A stretch of 64,000 nucleotides of DNA, taken from assembly GCF_010365055.1 (NCBI RefSeq), contig NZ_JAAFHA010000009.1:1-64000 (forward strand), read 5' to 3'. How positions within the stretch are numbered: position 1 is the first letter of the stretch; each line of letters starts with the position of its first letter. The position numbers and the translations under genes are program-made. The notes beneath the pieces were generated by a model. The model did not search any database. It was given only the letters and a program-made list of their open reading frames with translations, and had not been told where the DNA came from. Of the stretch, positions 1 to 8,746 are shown one piece after another. This stretch comes from Rhodoferax sp. Its GTDB lineage: Bacteria; Pseudomonadota; Gammaproteobacteria; Burkholderiales; Burkholderiaceae_C.

Positions 1-114
1 CTGCTGTATCACCTGCAGCATGTGCCGCAGCACCGCTGGCAATGCAGTTGCGGCGAACTGGTTGAAGGCGGGTTCGAGCAGTGCTGGGCCTGCGGCGCCT
101 GGATGCCGCGCTGA
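1..114 (+). CDS. C-terminal fragment of a zinc-ribbon-like protein (5' end outside the window)
   Basis: The first 37 codons read in frame 1 end at a TGA at 112-114. The fragment has two cysteine pairs, CSC and CWAC, spaced like a small zinc ribbon, and ends in GAWMPR. This pattern fits the tail of a short metal-binding protein of the kind found beside oxyR in related bacteria, but with most of the protein missing I cannot name the family. The gene lies 52 bases upstream of oxyR on the same strand. Confidence 0.5.
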   Translation: MLYHLQHVPQHRWQCSCGELVEGGFEQCWACGAWMPR

Positions 115-166
115 AGGCTGCATTGCCCCCGGCTGGCATGACGCCCACTGGTAGGACAATAGCGCC

Positions 167-1120
167 ATGACCCTGACCGAACTCAAATACATCGTGGCGG
201 TGGCGCGTGAGCGCCACTTTGGCAAGGCCGCCGAGGCCTGCTATGTCTCGCAGCCGACGCTCTCCGTCGCCGTCAAGAAGCTCGAAGAAGAGCTCGACGT
301 CAAGCTGTTTGAGCGCAGCGCCAATGAAGTCAGTGTGACGCACCTGGGTGAAGAGATCGTGCGCCAGGCGCAAAGCGTGCTGGAGCAGGCTGCCGCCATC
401 AAGGAAATTGCCAAACGCGGCAAAGACCCTTTGGGCGGGCCGCTCACGCTGGGCATCATCTACACCATTGGCCCGTATCTGCTGCCCGATCTGGTGCGCC
501 AGATGATTGCACGCACGCCGCAAATGCCGCTGATGCTGCAGGAGAACTTCACCGTCAAACTCTTGGAGATGCTGCGCACCGGCGAGATTGACTGCGCCAT
601 TCTGGCCGAGCCGTTTCCGGACGCCGGCCTGGCGCTGGCGCCGCTGTATGACGAGCCTTTTTTGGCGGTGGTGCCTTTCAACCACCCGCTGGCCGCGCAG
701 ACGCAGGTGACGACCGAGCAACTCAAACAGGAAACGATGCTGCTGCTGGGCAGCGGCCACTGTTTTCGCGATCACGTGCTGGAGGTTTGCCCGGAATTTG
801 CGCGCTTTTCCAGCAACGCCGAGGGCATTCGCAAGAGCTTTGAAGGCTCGTCGCTGGAGACCATCAAGCACATGGTGGCAGCCGGCATGGGCGTTACGCT
901 GGTGCCACGCCTGAGCGTGCCCAAAGAGGCGCTGGCCGCCAAGCCGCGGCGCAAACGCGACGAAGACCCGTATGTCAAATACCTGGCGTTTGAAGGGGAG
1001 CCGCCCAAGCGCCGCGTGGTGCTGGCGTGGCGGCGCAGCTTCACGCGTTATGAGGCGATTGCCGCCCTGCGCAATGCCATCTATGCCTGTGAACTGCCGG
1101 GCGTGCAGCGCTTGTCTTGA
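167..1120 (+). CDS. oxyR: OxyR, LysR-family peroxide-sensing regulator
   Basis: A 317-residue LysR-type regulator with an N-terminal winged helix-turn-helix (about residues 1-60) and a periplasmic-binding-protein-like sensor domain. What identifies it as OxyR is the cysteine pair at residues 199 and 208, in GSGHC and LEVCPEF, the same numbering as the redox-active disulfide pair of the E. coli protein. OxyR is known to sense hydrogen peroxide by forming this disulfide and then to activate catalase, peroxidase and related genes. Its neighbour ubiA makes ubiquinone precursors; oxyR-ubiA adjacency is common in Comamonadaceae as I recall it. An AGGA sequence lies 11 bases before the ATG. No peroxide-response gene is in the immediate neighbourhood. 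Confidence 0.93.
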   Translation: MTLTELKYIVAVARERHFGKAAEACYVSQPTLSVAVKKLEEELDVKLFERSANEVSVTHLGEEIVRQAQSVLEQAAAIKEIAKRGKDPLGGPLTLGIIYTIGPYLLPDLVRQMIARTPQMPLMLQENFTVKLLEMLRTGEIDCAILAEPFPDAGLALAPLYDEPFLAVVPFNHPLAAQTQVTTEQLKQETMLLLGSGHCFRDHVLEVCPEFARFSSNAEGIRKSFEGSSLETIKHMVAAGMGVTLVPRLSVPKEALAAKPRRKRDEDPYVKYLAFEGEPPKRRVVLAWRRSFTRYEAIAALRNAIYACELPGVQRLS

Positions 1121-1123
1121 CTG

Positions 1124-1190
1124 CTATTTATAGAAAATTGGCCTCTAGCCCACGTATCCATTGCGCAAGCAGCTATCAAATAGTTAGCTA
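1124..1190 (+). repeat. Dispersed intergenic repeat, copy 1 of 6 (plus orientation)
   Basis: This is the reference copy. It has a TTTATAGAAAATTGG edge, a GCCTCTAGCCCACGT core and a GCGCAAGCAGCTATCAAA tail. Related copies lie near 7283, 17066, 26966, 41081 and 57142. It fills the oxyR-ubiA gap and carries no coding capacity. Confidence 0.75.
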
Positions 1191-1215
1191 GCCTGCCTTT
1201 GACCTAAACCGAGTC

Positions 1216-2106
1216 ATGCTTGTGAATCCCGTTCCATTTCGTTTGTCGCTTCAATCCCGGCTCGCCCTTTACCTCGACCTGATTCGCTGGAACCGCCCCG
1301 CTGGCTGGCTGCTGCTGCTGTGGCCCACCTTGAGCGCCCTGTGGGTGGCTTCAAGCGGCTTCCCGGGCTGGCATCTGCTGAGTGTGTTCACGCTCGGCAC
1401 GATCCTGATGCGCAGCGCCGGGTGTTGCATCAACGACGTCGCCGACCGCGACTTTGACCGCCACGTCAAGCGCACCGCCAGCCGGCCGGTGACCACCGGC
1501 GCCGTGTCGGTCAAAGAAGCGCTGGCCGTGGGCGCCGCGCTGGCGCTGCTGGCCTTTGGCCTGGTCCTCACCACCAACGCCATCACCATCGGCATGTCAG
1601 GCGCCGCACTGGCCGTGACATTGGCTTACCCCTATGCCAAGCGTTATGTGGCGATGCCGCAAGCGGTGTTGGGCGTGGCTTTTGGCATGGGCATTCCCAT
1701 GGCCTTCGCCGCCGTGTTGGGCGAGGTGCCGCTGCTGGCGTGGCTGTTGATGCTGGGCAACCTGTTCTGGGTGCTGGCCTATGACACCGAGTACGCCATG
1801 GTCGACCGTGATGACGACATCCGGCTGGGCATGAAAACGTCGGCCATCACCCTGGGGCGCTTCGATGTGCCGGCGGTCCTGTTTTTTTATCTGGCTTATC
1901 TGCTGATTTGGGACGTCGCCCTGATGCCCTATGTGCAAGGTGCTCTGTTTAATATAGCATTTGCGCTCGCCTTCGGGCAGGTGGCCTGGCATTACGCCCT
2001 GATTCGCAGCCGCTCGCGCGACGGTTGCTTCAAAGCCTTTCGCCTGAACCATTGGCTCGGCTTGACCTTGTTTGCAGGCATTGCGGGCAGCTACGCCCTG
2101 AAATAA
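1216..2106 (+). CDS. ubiA: UbiA, 4-hydroxybenzoate polyprenyltransferase
   Basis: A 296-residue integral membrane protein with about eight or nine hydrophobic segments. It carries both aspartate-rich motifs of the UbiA superfamily: [15 protein letters not shown] around residue 75 and [14 protein letters not shown] around residue 190, which bind the prenyl diphosphate through magnesium. The family attaches a polyprenyl chain to 4-hydroxybenzoate in the inner membrane, the second committed step of ubiquinone synthesis. Length is normal. The ATG at 1216 lacks a strong ribosome binding site, so the exact start is not certain. The stop overlaps the terminator of the convergent proC gene. Confidence 0.95.
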   Translation: MLVNPVPFRLSLQSRLALYLDLIRWNRPAGWLLLLWPTLSALWVASSGFPGWHLLSVFTLGTILMRSAGCCINDVADRDFDRHVKRTASRPVTTGAVSVKEALAVGAALALLAFGLVLTTNAITIGMSGAALAVTLAYPYAKRYVAMPQAVLGVAFGMGIPMAFAAVLGEVPLLAWLLMLGNLFWVLAYDTEYAMVDRDDDIRLGMKTSAITLGRFDVPAVLFFYLAYLLIWDVALMPYVQGALFNIAFALAFGQVAWHYALIRSRSRDGCFKAFRLNHWLGLTLFAGIAGSYALK

Positions 2107-2108
2107 AA

Positions 2109-2128
2109 AGCCGCCCGTCTGGGCGGCT
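2109..2128 (-). terminator. Rho-independent terminator of proC, in the ubiA-proC convergent gap
   Basis: A perfect 8-bp stem, AGCCGCCC and GGGCGGCT, with a 4-base loop. Read on the minus strand it is followed by TTTTATTT, so it is a proper intrinsic terminator for proC. On the plus strand it has no T-run, but the hairpin may still protect the ubiA transcript end. Confidence 0.85.
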
Positions 2129-2159
2129 GGGATGCCTGAAACAGCATTTCTTGAAGGGC

Positions 2160-2975
2160 TCAGGCCGCGCCAAATTCAGCCGCCAATTCAACAGCGCGTT
2201 GCCTGGCGGCGTACATGGCATTGATGAGCAGCGCCTGCATGTCATCGTCTTCCATCGAGGCAATGGCGGCAAAGGTGGTGCCACCGGCGGAGGTGACTTG
2301 CTGGCGCAACACCTTGGGCGGCTCGCTGCTGGCCTTCGCCAGTTCGCCCGCGCCAATGAAAGTCGCCACCGTCAACTGGTGCGCCTGCTCGCGGCTCAAT
2401 CCCATCTCGGTGCCGCCCGTGGTCATGGCCTCCATCAGGTAAAACATATAAGCCGGGCCGGAGCCCGACACGGCAATCACCGCATTGAGCAGCTCTTCTT
2501 GATCAAGCCAGAGAAACTCGCCCGTGGTGGCCATCACCTGGCCGACCCAGTCCTTGTCGGCGCTGGTCACCGCCGCGCGGGCGAACAGGCCGCTGATGCC
2601 TTTGCCAATCAGGGCTGGCGTGTTGGGCATGGCGCGCACGATGCGCTCGCTGCCGAGCCACTGCGCGATGCTGTGGCTGGGAATGCCGGCGGCCACGCTC
2701 AGGTGCAAGGCTTGGGCGGTGTAGGGCGCTGCGGCCAGGGCCACCTGTTTGAAGACTTGCGGCTTGACGGCCCAGATGACCATATCCGATGCACTCAAAA
2801 AATCGCCCGCTTCGGCGCGCGGCTGCAGGCCAAAGCGGTTCTTGAGCGCTTCGCGTGTCTCGGCCAGGGGCTCGACCACGTCAATCAGTCTGGGGGAGAT
2901 GCCTTGCTTGATCAAGCCGCCAATGATGGCGCCCGCCATATTGCCGCCGCCGATGAATGCGATGCGTTGGGTCAT
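2160..2975 (-). CDS. proC: ProC, pyrroline-5-carboxylate reductase
   Basis: A 271-residue protein with an N-terminal Rossmann motif, IAFIGGGNMAGAIIGGL, and the family signatures MPNTPALIGKG and GSGPAYMFYLMEAM in the C-terminal dimerisation domain. It reduces 1-pyrroline-5-carboxylate to proline with NAD(P)H, the last step of proline synthesis, in the cytoplasm. Length is typical. It lies downstream of glpK on the same strand with 86 bases between them, and ends at a strong terminator shared with the ubiA tail. Confidence 0.95.
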   Translation of the reverse strand: MTQRIAFIGGGNMAGAIIGGLIKQGISPRLIDVVEPLAETREALKNRFGLQPRAEAGDFLSASDMVIWAVKPQVFKQVALAAAPYTAQALHLSVAAGIPSHSIAQWLGSERIVRAMPNTPALIGKGISGLFARAAVTSADKDWVGQVMATTGEFLWLDQEELLNAVIAVSGSGPAYMFYLMEAMTTGGTEMGLSREQAHQLTVATFIGAGELAKASSEPPKVLRQQVTSAGGTTFAAIASMEDDDMQALLINAMYAARQRAVELAAEFGAA

Positions 2976-3061
2976 GAGTACTTTCTAATGGGTTGAGGAC
3001 AGAGCTTGCGCATTTCGTGTCGCTACGGTCTGTCCCGCAAAGTAAAAGAAGGCGAGTTTAA

Positions 3062-4552
<1,491 letters not shown>

Positions 4553-4606
4553 GCGAGGGTCCTGAACTGGCGAATAATGCAGTCGTCTTTATCCCACGAG
4601 CGACTC

Positions 4607-6220
4607 ATGCCCACTTTACCCGAAGCGCTTGTCACAGACCGCTCGCAATTGATCGCCCGTCTCGCCGAGTCGCGCCACTACGACGTGGCCATTGTCGGCG
4701 GTGGCGCGACCGGCCTGGGTGTTGCGCTGGATGCGGCGGCGCGGGGCTTTAGCGTGGTGCTGATGGAGTCTCACGATTTTGCCAAAGGCAGCTCGTCACG
4801 CGCCACCAAGCTGGTGCATGGTGGCGTGCGCTATCTGGCCCAGGGCAATATTGGGCTGGTGCGTGAAGCGCTGCGCGAGCGCAGCACGCTCTTGCACAAC
4901 GCCCCGTATCTGGCGCAGCCGCTGGCGTTTGTGATGCCGACCTACCAATGGTGGGAAAAGCCTTTCTACGGCATTGGCCTGACCCTTTATGACGTCCTGG
5001 CGGGTAAGGCTGGCCTGGGGCGCACCGAATTCTTGAGCCGGGCCGAGGCGCTGGCGCTGTTGCCCACGGCGCAGCCGCAGGGGCTCAAGGGCGGCGTCAA
5101 ATACTGGGACGCCCAGTTCAACGACGCCCGCCTGGCATTGGCGCTGGGCCGTACGGCCGCCGTGCATGGCGCGCTGCTGCTCAACTATTGCCGCGCGGTG
5201 GACTTGTTGTACGAGCAGGGCAAGGTGGCCGGACTGGTCTGTGAAGACGCGATCAGTGGCGAGTCGTATCGCATCGCGTCGCGCTGTGTCGTCAACGCGG
5301 CCGGCGTTTGGGTTGATGAATTGCGCCAGAAAGACGGCCAGGCCAATCAGGGCGATGGCCGGCGCCCGACGCAGCCGATGGTGGCCCCGAGTCAGGGCGT
5401 GCACATGGTGGTGGACCGCGAATTTCTGGGCGGCGACACCGCCCTGATGGTGCCCAAGACGGCCGATGGCCGGGTCCTGTTTGCCGTGCCTTGGCTGGGC
5501 AAGGTGATTCTGGGCACCACCGACACGCCGCGTCATGACCTGGCGCGTGAGCCGCAGGCCTTTGCGCACGAAGTTGAATTTATCCTGTCTGAGTCGGCGC
5601 GCTATCTGCGCCGTGCGCCCAACCGGGCCGACGTCAAGAGCATATGGGTCGGGCTGCGCCCGCTGGTCAAACCGCCCGACGACGAGGGCGAGAACACCAA
5701 GGGTTTGAGCCGCGAGCACACGGTGCGGGTCAGCCGCAGTGGGCTCGTCACGGTGACCGGCGGCAAGTGGACCACTTACCGCGCCATGGCCGAAGATGTG
5801 CTGGAGCAATGCGCCGACAAGCAGCTGATCGACGCGCGAGCGGCGGGCGTCACGGTTGATTTGAAGCTGGTCGGCGCCGATGAGGCGCCGGGTCAGGCGC
5901 ATTCCATCAGCGAGGCGCCCGGCCTGCACTCTTATGGCAGCGAACAGGCTTTGGTGGCGGGTCTGCCCGGCGCGCAGACGCTGTTGTGCGACGGTTTGAC
6001 CGAAGCCATGGTGCGCTTTGCCGCACGCCACGAGTACGCGGTCACCGTCGAAGATGTGCTGGCGCGCCGCTCCCGCCTGTTGTTTCTCGATGCCCGTCTG
6101 GCCAGTTCGCTGGCCGCGCAAGTCGGTGCCCTTTTGTTGCAGGAGACCGGTCTCGACCCGCAGATCAACGCCTTCACCGCACTGGCCGAGCACTACCTGT
6201 GTCTGCCGGCGTCGGCCTGA
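4607..6220 (+). CDS. glpD: GlpD, aerobic glycerol-3-phosphate dehydrogenase
   Basis: A 537-residue FAD-dependent dehydrogenase. The dinucleotide-binding motif is DVAIVGGGATGLGVALDAA near residue 26, followed by SSRATKLVHGGVRYL, a GlpD signature. It oxidises glycerol 3-phosphate to dihydroxyacetone phosphate at the inner membrane and passes electrons to ubiquinone. The chosen ATG at 4607 gives the usual short N-terminus. An in-frame ATG at 4577 would add ten residues and cannot be excluded, as neither start has a clear ribosome binding site. Divergent from glpK. Confidence 0.94.
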   Translation: MPTLPEALVTDRSQLIARLAESRHYDVAIVGGGATGLGVALDAAARGFSVVLMESHDFAKGSSSRATKLVHGGVRYLAQGNIGLVREALRERSTLLHNAPYLAQPLAFVMPTYQWWEKPFYGIGLTLYDVLAGKAGLGRTEFLSRAEALALLPTAQPQGLKGGVKYWDAQFNDARLALALGRTAAVHGALLLNYCRAVDLLYEQGKVAGLVCEDAISGESYRIASRCVVNAAGVWVDELRQKDGQANQGDGRRPTQPMVAPSQGVHMVVDREFLGGDTALMVPKTADGRVLFAVPWLGKVILGTTDTPRHDLAREPQAFAHEVEFILSESARYLRRAPNRADVKSIWVGLRPLVKPPDDEGENTKGLSREHTVRVSRSGLVTVTGGKWTTYRAMAEDVLEQCADKQLIDARAAGVTVDLKLVGADEAPGQAHSISEAPGLHSYGSEQALVAGLPGAQTLLCDGLTEAMVRFAARHEYAVTVEDVLARRSRLLFLDARLASSLAAQVGALLLQETGLDPQINAFTALAEHYLCLPASA

Positions 6221-6246
6221 GGCCCCCCATACACCCCGCAGGGGCC
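6221..6246 (+). terminator. Hairpin just after glpD, possible terminator
   Basis: GGCCCC directly after the stop pairs with GGGGCC at 6241-6246 across a 14-base loop. There is no T-run, so it may stop transcription weakly or only protect the mRNA end. Confidence 0.35.
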
Positions 6247-6329
6247 GGCTTATGCTGATCCGCGTCAAGCGGCAGCGCCGGCACAACTGGTATGCTTTCT
6301 TCTTTGCTTTGTTAACGAAGGATCAATTC

Positions 6330-7022
6330 ATGAAGAAGCTGCTGCTGGTCTGCCTGCTGGCTGCCACCCCTTTTGCCACCACCAGTTGGGCGGCTGACAA
6401 GGTCGTCCCTATGGCGCCTGCGGCCCTGGTCGTTTCGGGCGAAGTGCTGGAGGTGAAGGACGTTGAAATTTATACCTACCTGCGTCTGAAGACCAAGGAC
6501 GGTGAGATGTGGGCCGCGGTCAGCAAGGCGCCGGTCAAGGTGGGGGCCAAGGTCAGCATTGAAAATTCAATGGTCATGAAGAACTTTGAGAGCAAATCAC
6601 TCAAGAAGACCTTTCCGACCATCATTTTTGGCAGCCTGGGCGGCGCCGGCCCGGTGGCGGCGGGCATGCCTGCCGCTGCTGCCAAAGTGGTGGATACCAC
6701 GCCGATCAAGGTCGCCAAGGCCAGCGGCGCCAATGCGCGCACCGTGGCCGAAGTGGTGACCAAGGCGACGGAGCTCAACGGCAAGCCGGTGCGGGTCAGT
6801 GGCAAGGTGGTCAAGTACAACTCCGGCATCATGGGCAAAAACTGGATTCACCTGCGCGACGGCACCGGGCTGGACGCTGACAGCAGCAACGATCTGTTGG
6901 TGACGACCACCGCTGAGAGCAAAGTCGGTGCCGTCGTGACCGTGACCGGTGTGGTGCGCACCAACAAGGACTTTGGCGCCGGTTACAGCTACAAGGTGCT
7001 GATCGAGGACGCTAAGCTGTAG
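6330..7022 (+). CDS. Secreted OB-fold (NrfJ-like) protein
   Basis: A 230-residue protein with a clear Sec signal peptide, MKKLLLVCLLAATPFATTSWA. The mature part has two similar beta-rich segments. The first (about 38-90) has GEVLEVKDVEIYTYLRLK and the second (about 150-230) has VRVSGKVVKYNSGIMGKNW followed by IHLRDGTG. The second is the typical pattern of the OB-fold proteins often called NrfJ-like or tRNA_anti-like. The periplasmic role of this family is not well defined. The start has a good GAAGGA site seven bases upstream. It stands alone between glpD and a small zinc protein. Confidence 0.75.
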   Translation: MKKLLLVCLLAATPFATTSWAADKVVPMAPAALVVSGEVLEVKDVEIYTYLRLKTKDGEMWAAVSKAPVKVGAKVSIENSMVMKNFESKSLKKTFPTIIFGSLGGAGPVAAGMPAAAAKVVDTTPIKVAKASGANARTVAEVVTKATELNGKPVRVSGKVVKYNSGIMGKNWIHLRDGTGLDADSSNDLLVTTTAESKVGAVVTVTGVVRTNKDFGAGYSYKVLIEDAKL

Positions 7023-7070
7023 CTCAGGCCGCGGGTGCCTGGCACAAGTTTGGGCGCTTGAGTCCTCCCG

Positions 7071-7286
7071 ATGCAAGAAACCCAGCCCATTGACCCCACG
7101 CGCTGTCCGCTGTGCGGCCAGAGCAACCAATGCGCTGGGCAGCTCGAGCGTATGACCGGCATCCCGCAGCCGGCGTGCTGGTGCAAGCAGGTCACTTTCG
7201 GGGCTGAACTGCTGGCGCGCGTGCCAGAACCTGCCCGACGCCAGGCCTGCATTTGCGTCGCCTGCGCCCAGGCGGCTTCACGCTAA
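7071..7286 (+). CDS. Small cysteine-rich CWC-family protein
   Basis: A 71-residue protein with cysteine groups CPLCGQSNQC, CWCKQVTF and CICVAC, the pattern of the cysteine-rich CWC family (PF14375 as I recall it), which probably folds around zinc. Function is unknown. The start follows a short 48-base gap after the OB-fold gene. Copy 2 of the dispersed repeat begins at its stop codon. Confidence 0.7.
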   Translation: MQETQPIDPTRCPLCGQSNQCAGQLERMTGIPQPACWCKQVTFGAELLARVPEPARRQACICVACAQAASR

Positions 7287-7346
7287 TAAATAGATAGCTG
7301 CTTGCGCAGGCTGGACGCGGGCTGGAGCCTGATTTGGCATAAATAA
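7283..7346 (-). repeat. Dispersed intergenic repeat, copy 2 of 6 (minus orientation)
   Basis: Read on the minus strand it gives TTTATGCCAAAT, then GGCTCCAGCCCGCGT, then GCGCAAGCAGCTATC, matching copy 1 with scattered differences. It begins at the stop of the CWC gene and lies upstream of the arsenic operon promoter. Confidence 0.7.
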
Positions 7347-7359
7347 CTGTCCTGATCCC

Positions 7360-7401
7360 GTTATCGTTTCAATGGTTCAATAAATCTTGTATCATTGCGG
7401 C
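7360..7401 (+). promoter_or_regulatory. Likely arsR promoter and operator region
   Basis: This AT-rich stretch has a direct repeat, TTCAAT-GG-TTCAAT, at about 7370-7383 and a -10-like TATCAT at about 7390, directly before arsR. ArsR-family repressors usually bind such AT-rich sites over their own promoter. The exact operator cannot be fixed by eye. Confidence 0.4.
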
Positions 7402-7731
7402 ATGGATAAATTGCTCGCTACCACCGTCTTTGAGTCACTCTCGTCAGGCGTGCGGCTGGACATCTTCCGGCTGCTGGTCAAAACCGGGCCGCAGGGCCTG
7501 GTCGCCGGAGAAATTGGCGCTGCGCTGGCCGTGCCGCCGACCAATCTGTCCTTTCACCTCAAGGCGCTGACGCACGCGCAACTTGTGTCAGTCATACAAG
7601 AAGGGCGCTATCAAAGGTACCGCGCCAACCTGGCGTTGATGCAAGAGCTGATCGGCTATCTGACCGCCGAGTGCTGCGCCGGCCACCCCGAGCAGTGCCC
7701 CGAGATTTGCCTGGCGCCGGTTTGCGCCTGA
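7402..7731 (+). CDS. arsR: ArsR, arsenic-responsive repressor
   Basis: A 109-residue winged-helix regulator of the ArsR/SmtB family. The recognition helix region is PPTNLSFHLKALTHAQLV, and the C-terminus ends in ECCAGHPEQCPEICLAPVC, a cysteine cluster typical of ArsR types that bind arsenite near the C-terminus. Arsenite binding releases the repressor from the operon promoter. The ATG at 7402 was chosen over an in-frame ATG 15 bases upstream because it gives the normal N-terminus MDKLLATTVFESL. It is the first gene of a five-gene arsenic operon. Confidence 0.92.
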   Translation: MDKLLATTVFESLSSGVRLDIFRLLVKTGPQGLVAGEIGAALAVPPTNLSFHLKALTHAQLVSVIQEGRYQRYRANLALMQELIGYLTAECCAGHPEQCPEICLAPVCA

Positions 7732-7800
7732 TGGTTTCCATGGGTCATTCCTGATACGGCCCGCGTTCTTCAATCTTCCAGCTTCACTTCTGTCTGAACC

Positions 7801-8283
7801 ATGAAAATTCTCTTTTTGTGCACCGGCAATTCCTGCCGCTCGATCCTGGCTGAGGCCACGTTCAATCACTTGGCCCCCCAGGGCTGGCACGCGATGAGCG
7901 CAGGCAGCCACCCCAGCGGCTACGTGCATCCGCGCTCGCTGGCCTTGCTGGCGCGTGAGGGCATTGCCACCGAAGGCTATGCCAGCAAGTCGTGGGACAA
8001 CTTGCCGCACACGCCGGACATTGTGATCACCGTGTGTGCCAATGCCGCCGGTGAGGCCTGTCCCGCTTACCTTGGCCCGGTGCTGCGCGCCCACTGGGGC
8101 GTGGAAGACCCGGCGCACGCCACCGGCACCGATGCCGAAATCGATGCCGCCTTCCTGAGCGCCTACCTCATCCTGCGCGCGCGCATTGAAGCCTTTCTGG
8201 CGCTGCCGCTGGATGCGCTGCAGCACGACCCGCAAAAACTCACAGCGGAGCTCGATCGCATTGGCAGCTTGATGCCGGTTTGA
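7801..8283 (+). CDS. arsC: ArsC, low-molecular-weight-phosphatase-type arsenate reductase
   Basis: A 160-residue protein of the low-molecular-weight phosphatase fold. The catalytic P-loop is CTGNSCRS (Cys7 to Ser14), and two more cysteines, Cys79 and Cys87 in VCANAAGEACP, match the relay cysteines of thioredoxin-coupled arsenate reductases. It reduces arsenate to arsenite, which the Acr3 pump downstream can export. The ATG follows a 69-base gap after arsR. The C-terminus is somewhat longer than in the shortest members. Confidence 0.9.
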   Translation: MKILFLCTGNSCRSILAEATFNHLAPQGWHAMSAGSHPSGYVHPRSLALLAREGIATEGYASKSWDNLPHTPDIVITVCANAAGEACPAYLGPVLRAHWGVEDPAHATGTDAEIDAAFLSAYLILRARIEAFLALPLDALQHDPQKLTAELDRIGSLMPV

Positions 8284-8311
8284 GCACATTTTCTACACAA
8301 AGGAAATCATC

Positions 8312-8680
8312 ATGAAAAAAGTACAAGTCTTCGACCCCGCCCTGTGCTGTAGCAGCGGCGTTTGCGGCACCGACGTTGACCAAGCCTTGGTCAGCTTCTC
8401 GGCCGACGTCGATTGGGCCAAGCAGAACGGGCTGACCATCGAGCGTTTCAACCTGGCACAGCAGCCGATGGCCTTTGCCGACAACGCCGCCGTCAAAGGC
8501 TTGCTGGAGCGCTCGGGTGAGGCCGCGTTGCCGATCACGCTGGTTGATGGCGAAGTGGCTTTTGCCGGGCGCTATCCCGCGCGCAGCGACCTTGCGCGCT
8601 GGCTGGGCACCGCGGTGGCGGCGCCTGAAACACCCGCAGCCGCCGCTGGTAGCTGCTGCTCAGGCGGCGCTTGCTGCTGA
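8312..8680 (+). CDS. arsD: ArsD, arsenite metallochaperone
   Basis: A 122-residue ArsD. It has the N-terminal metal-binding cysteines Cys12, Cys13 and Cys18 in ALCCSSGVC, and ends in CCSGGACC, the extra vicinal pairs found in many ArsD proteins. ArsD carries arsenite to the ArsA ATPase and raises pump activity at low arsenite. It sits in the usual place directly before arsA. An AAAGGA site lies upstream of the ATG. Confidence 0.93.
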   Translation: MKKVQVFDPALCCSSGVCGTDVDQALVSFSADVDWAKQNGLTIERFNLAQQPMAFADNAAVKGLLERSGEAALPITLVDGEVAFAGRYPARSDLARWLGTAVAAPETPAAAAGSCCSGGACC

Positions 8681-8746
8681 TTCCACTCCTGAGTTGCTTC
8701 TGGCGGGATGGCCCTGCCTGCCACCCGCTCGACCGAAAGTGTCCCC

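Noticed and set aside
2997-3035. GGACAGA and TCTGTCC between proC and glpK as a hairpin
   Set aside because: Seven-base arms with a 25-base loop and no T-run; too weak to call.
4796-6286. Long minus-strand open frame of 496 codons opposite glpD
   Set aside because: It lies fully over glpD, has Arg/Gln/His-rich low-complexity composition and no recognisable domain; it is a GC-rich shadow frame.
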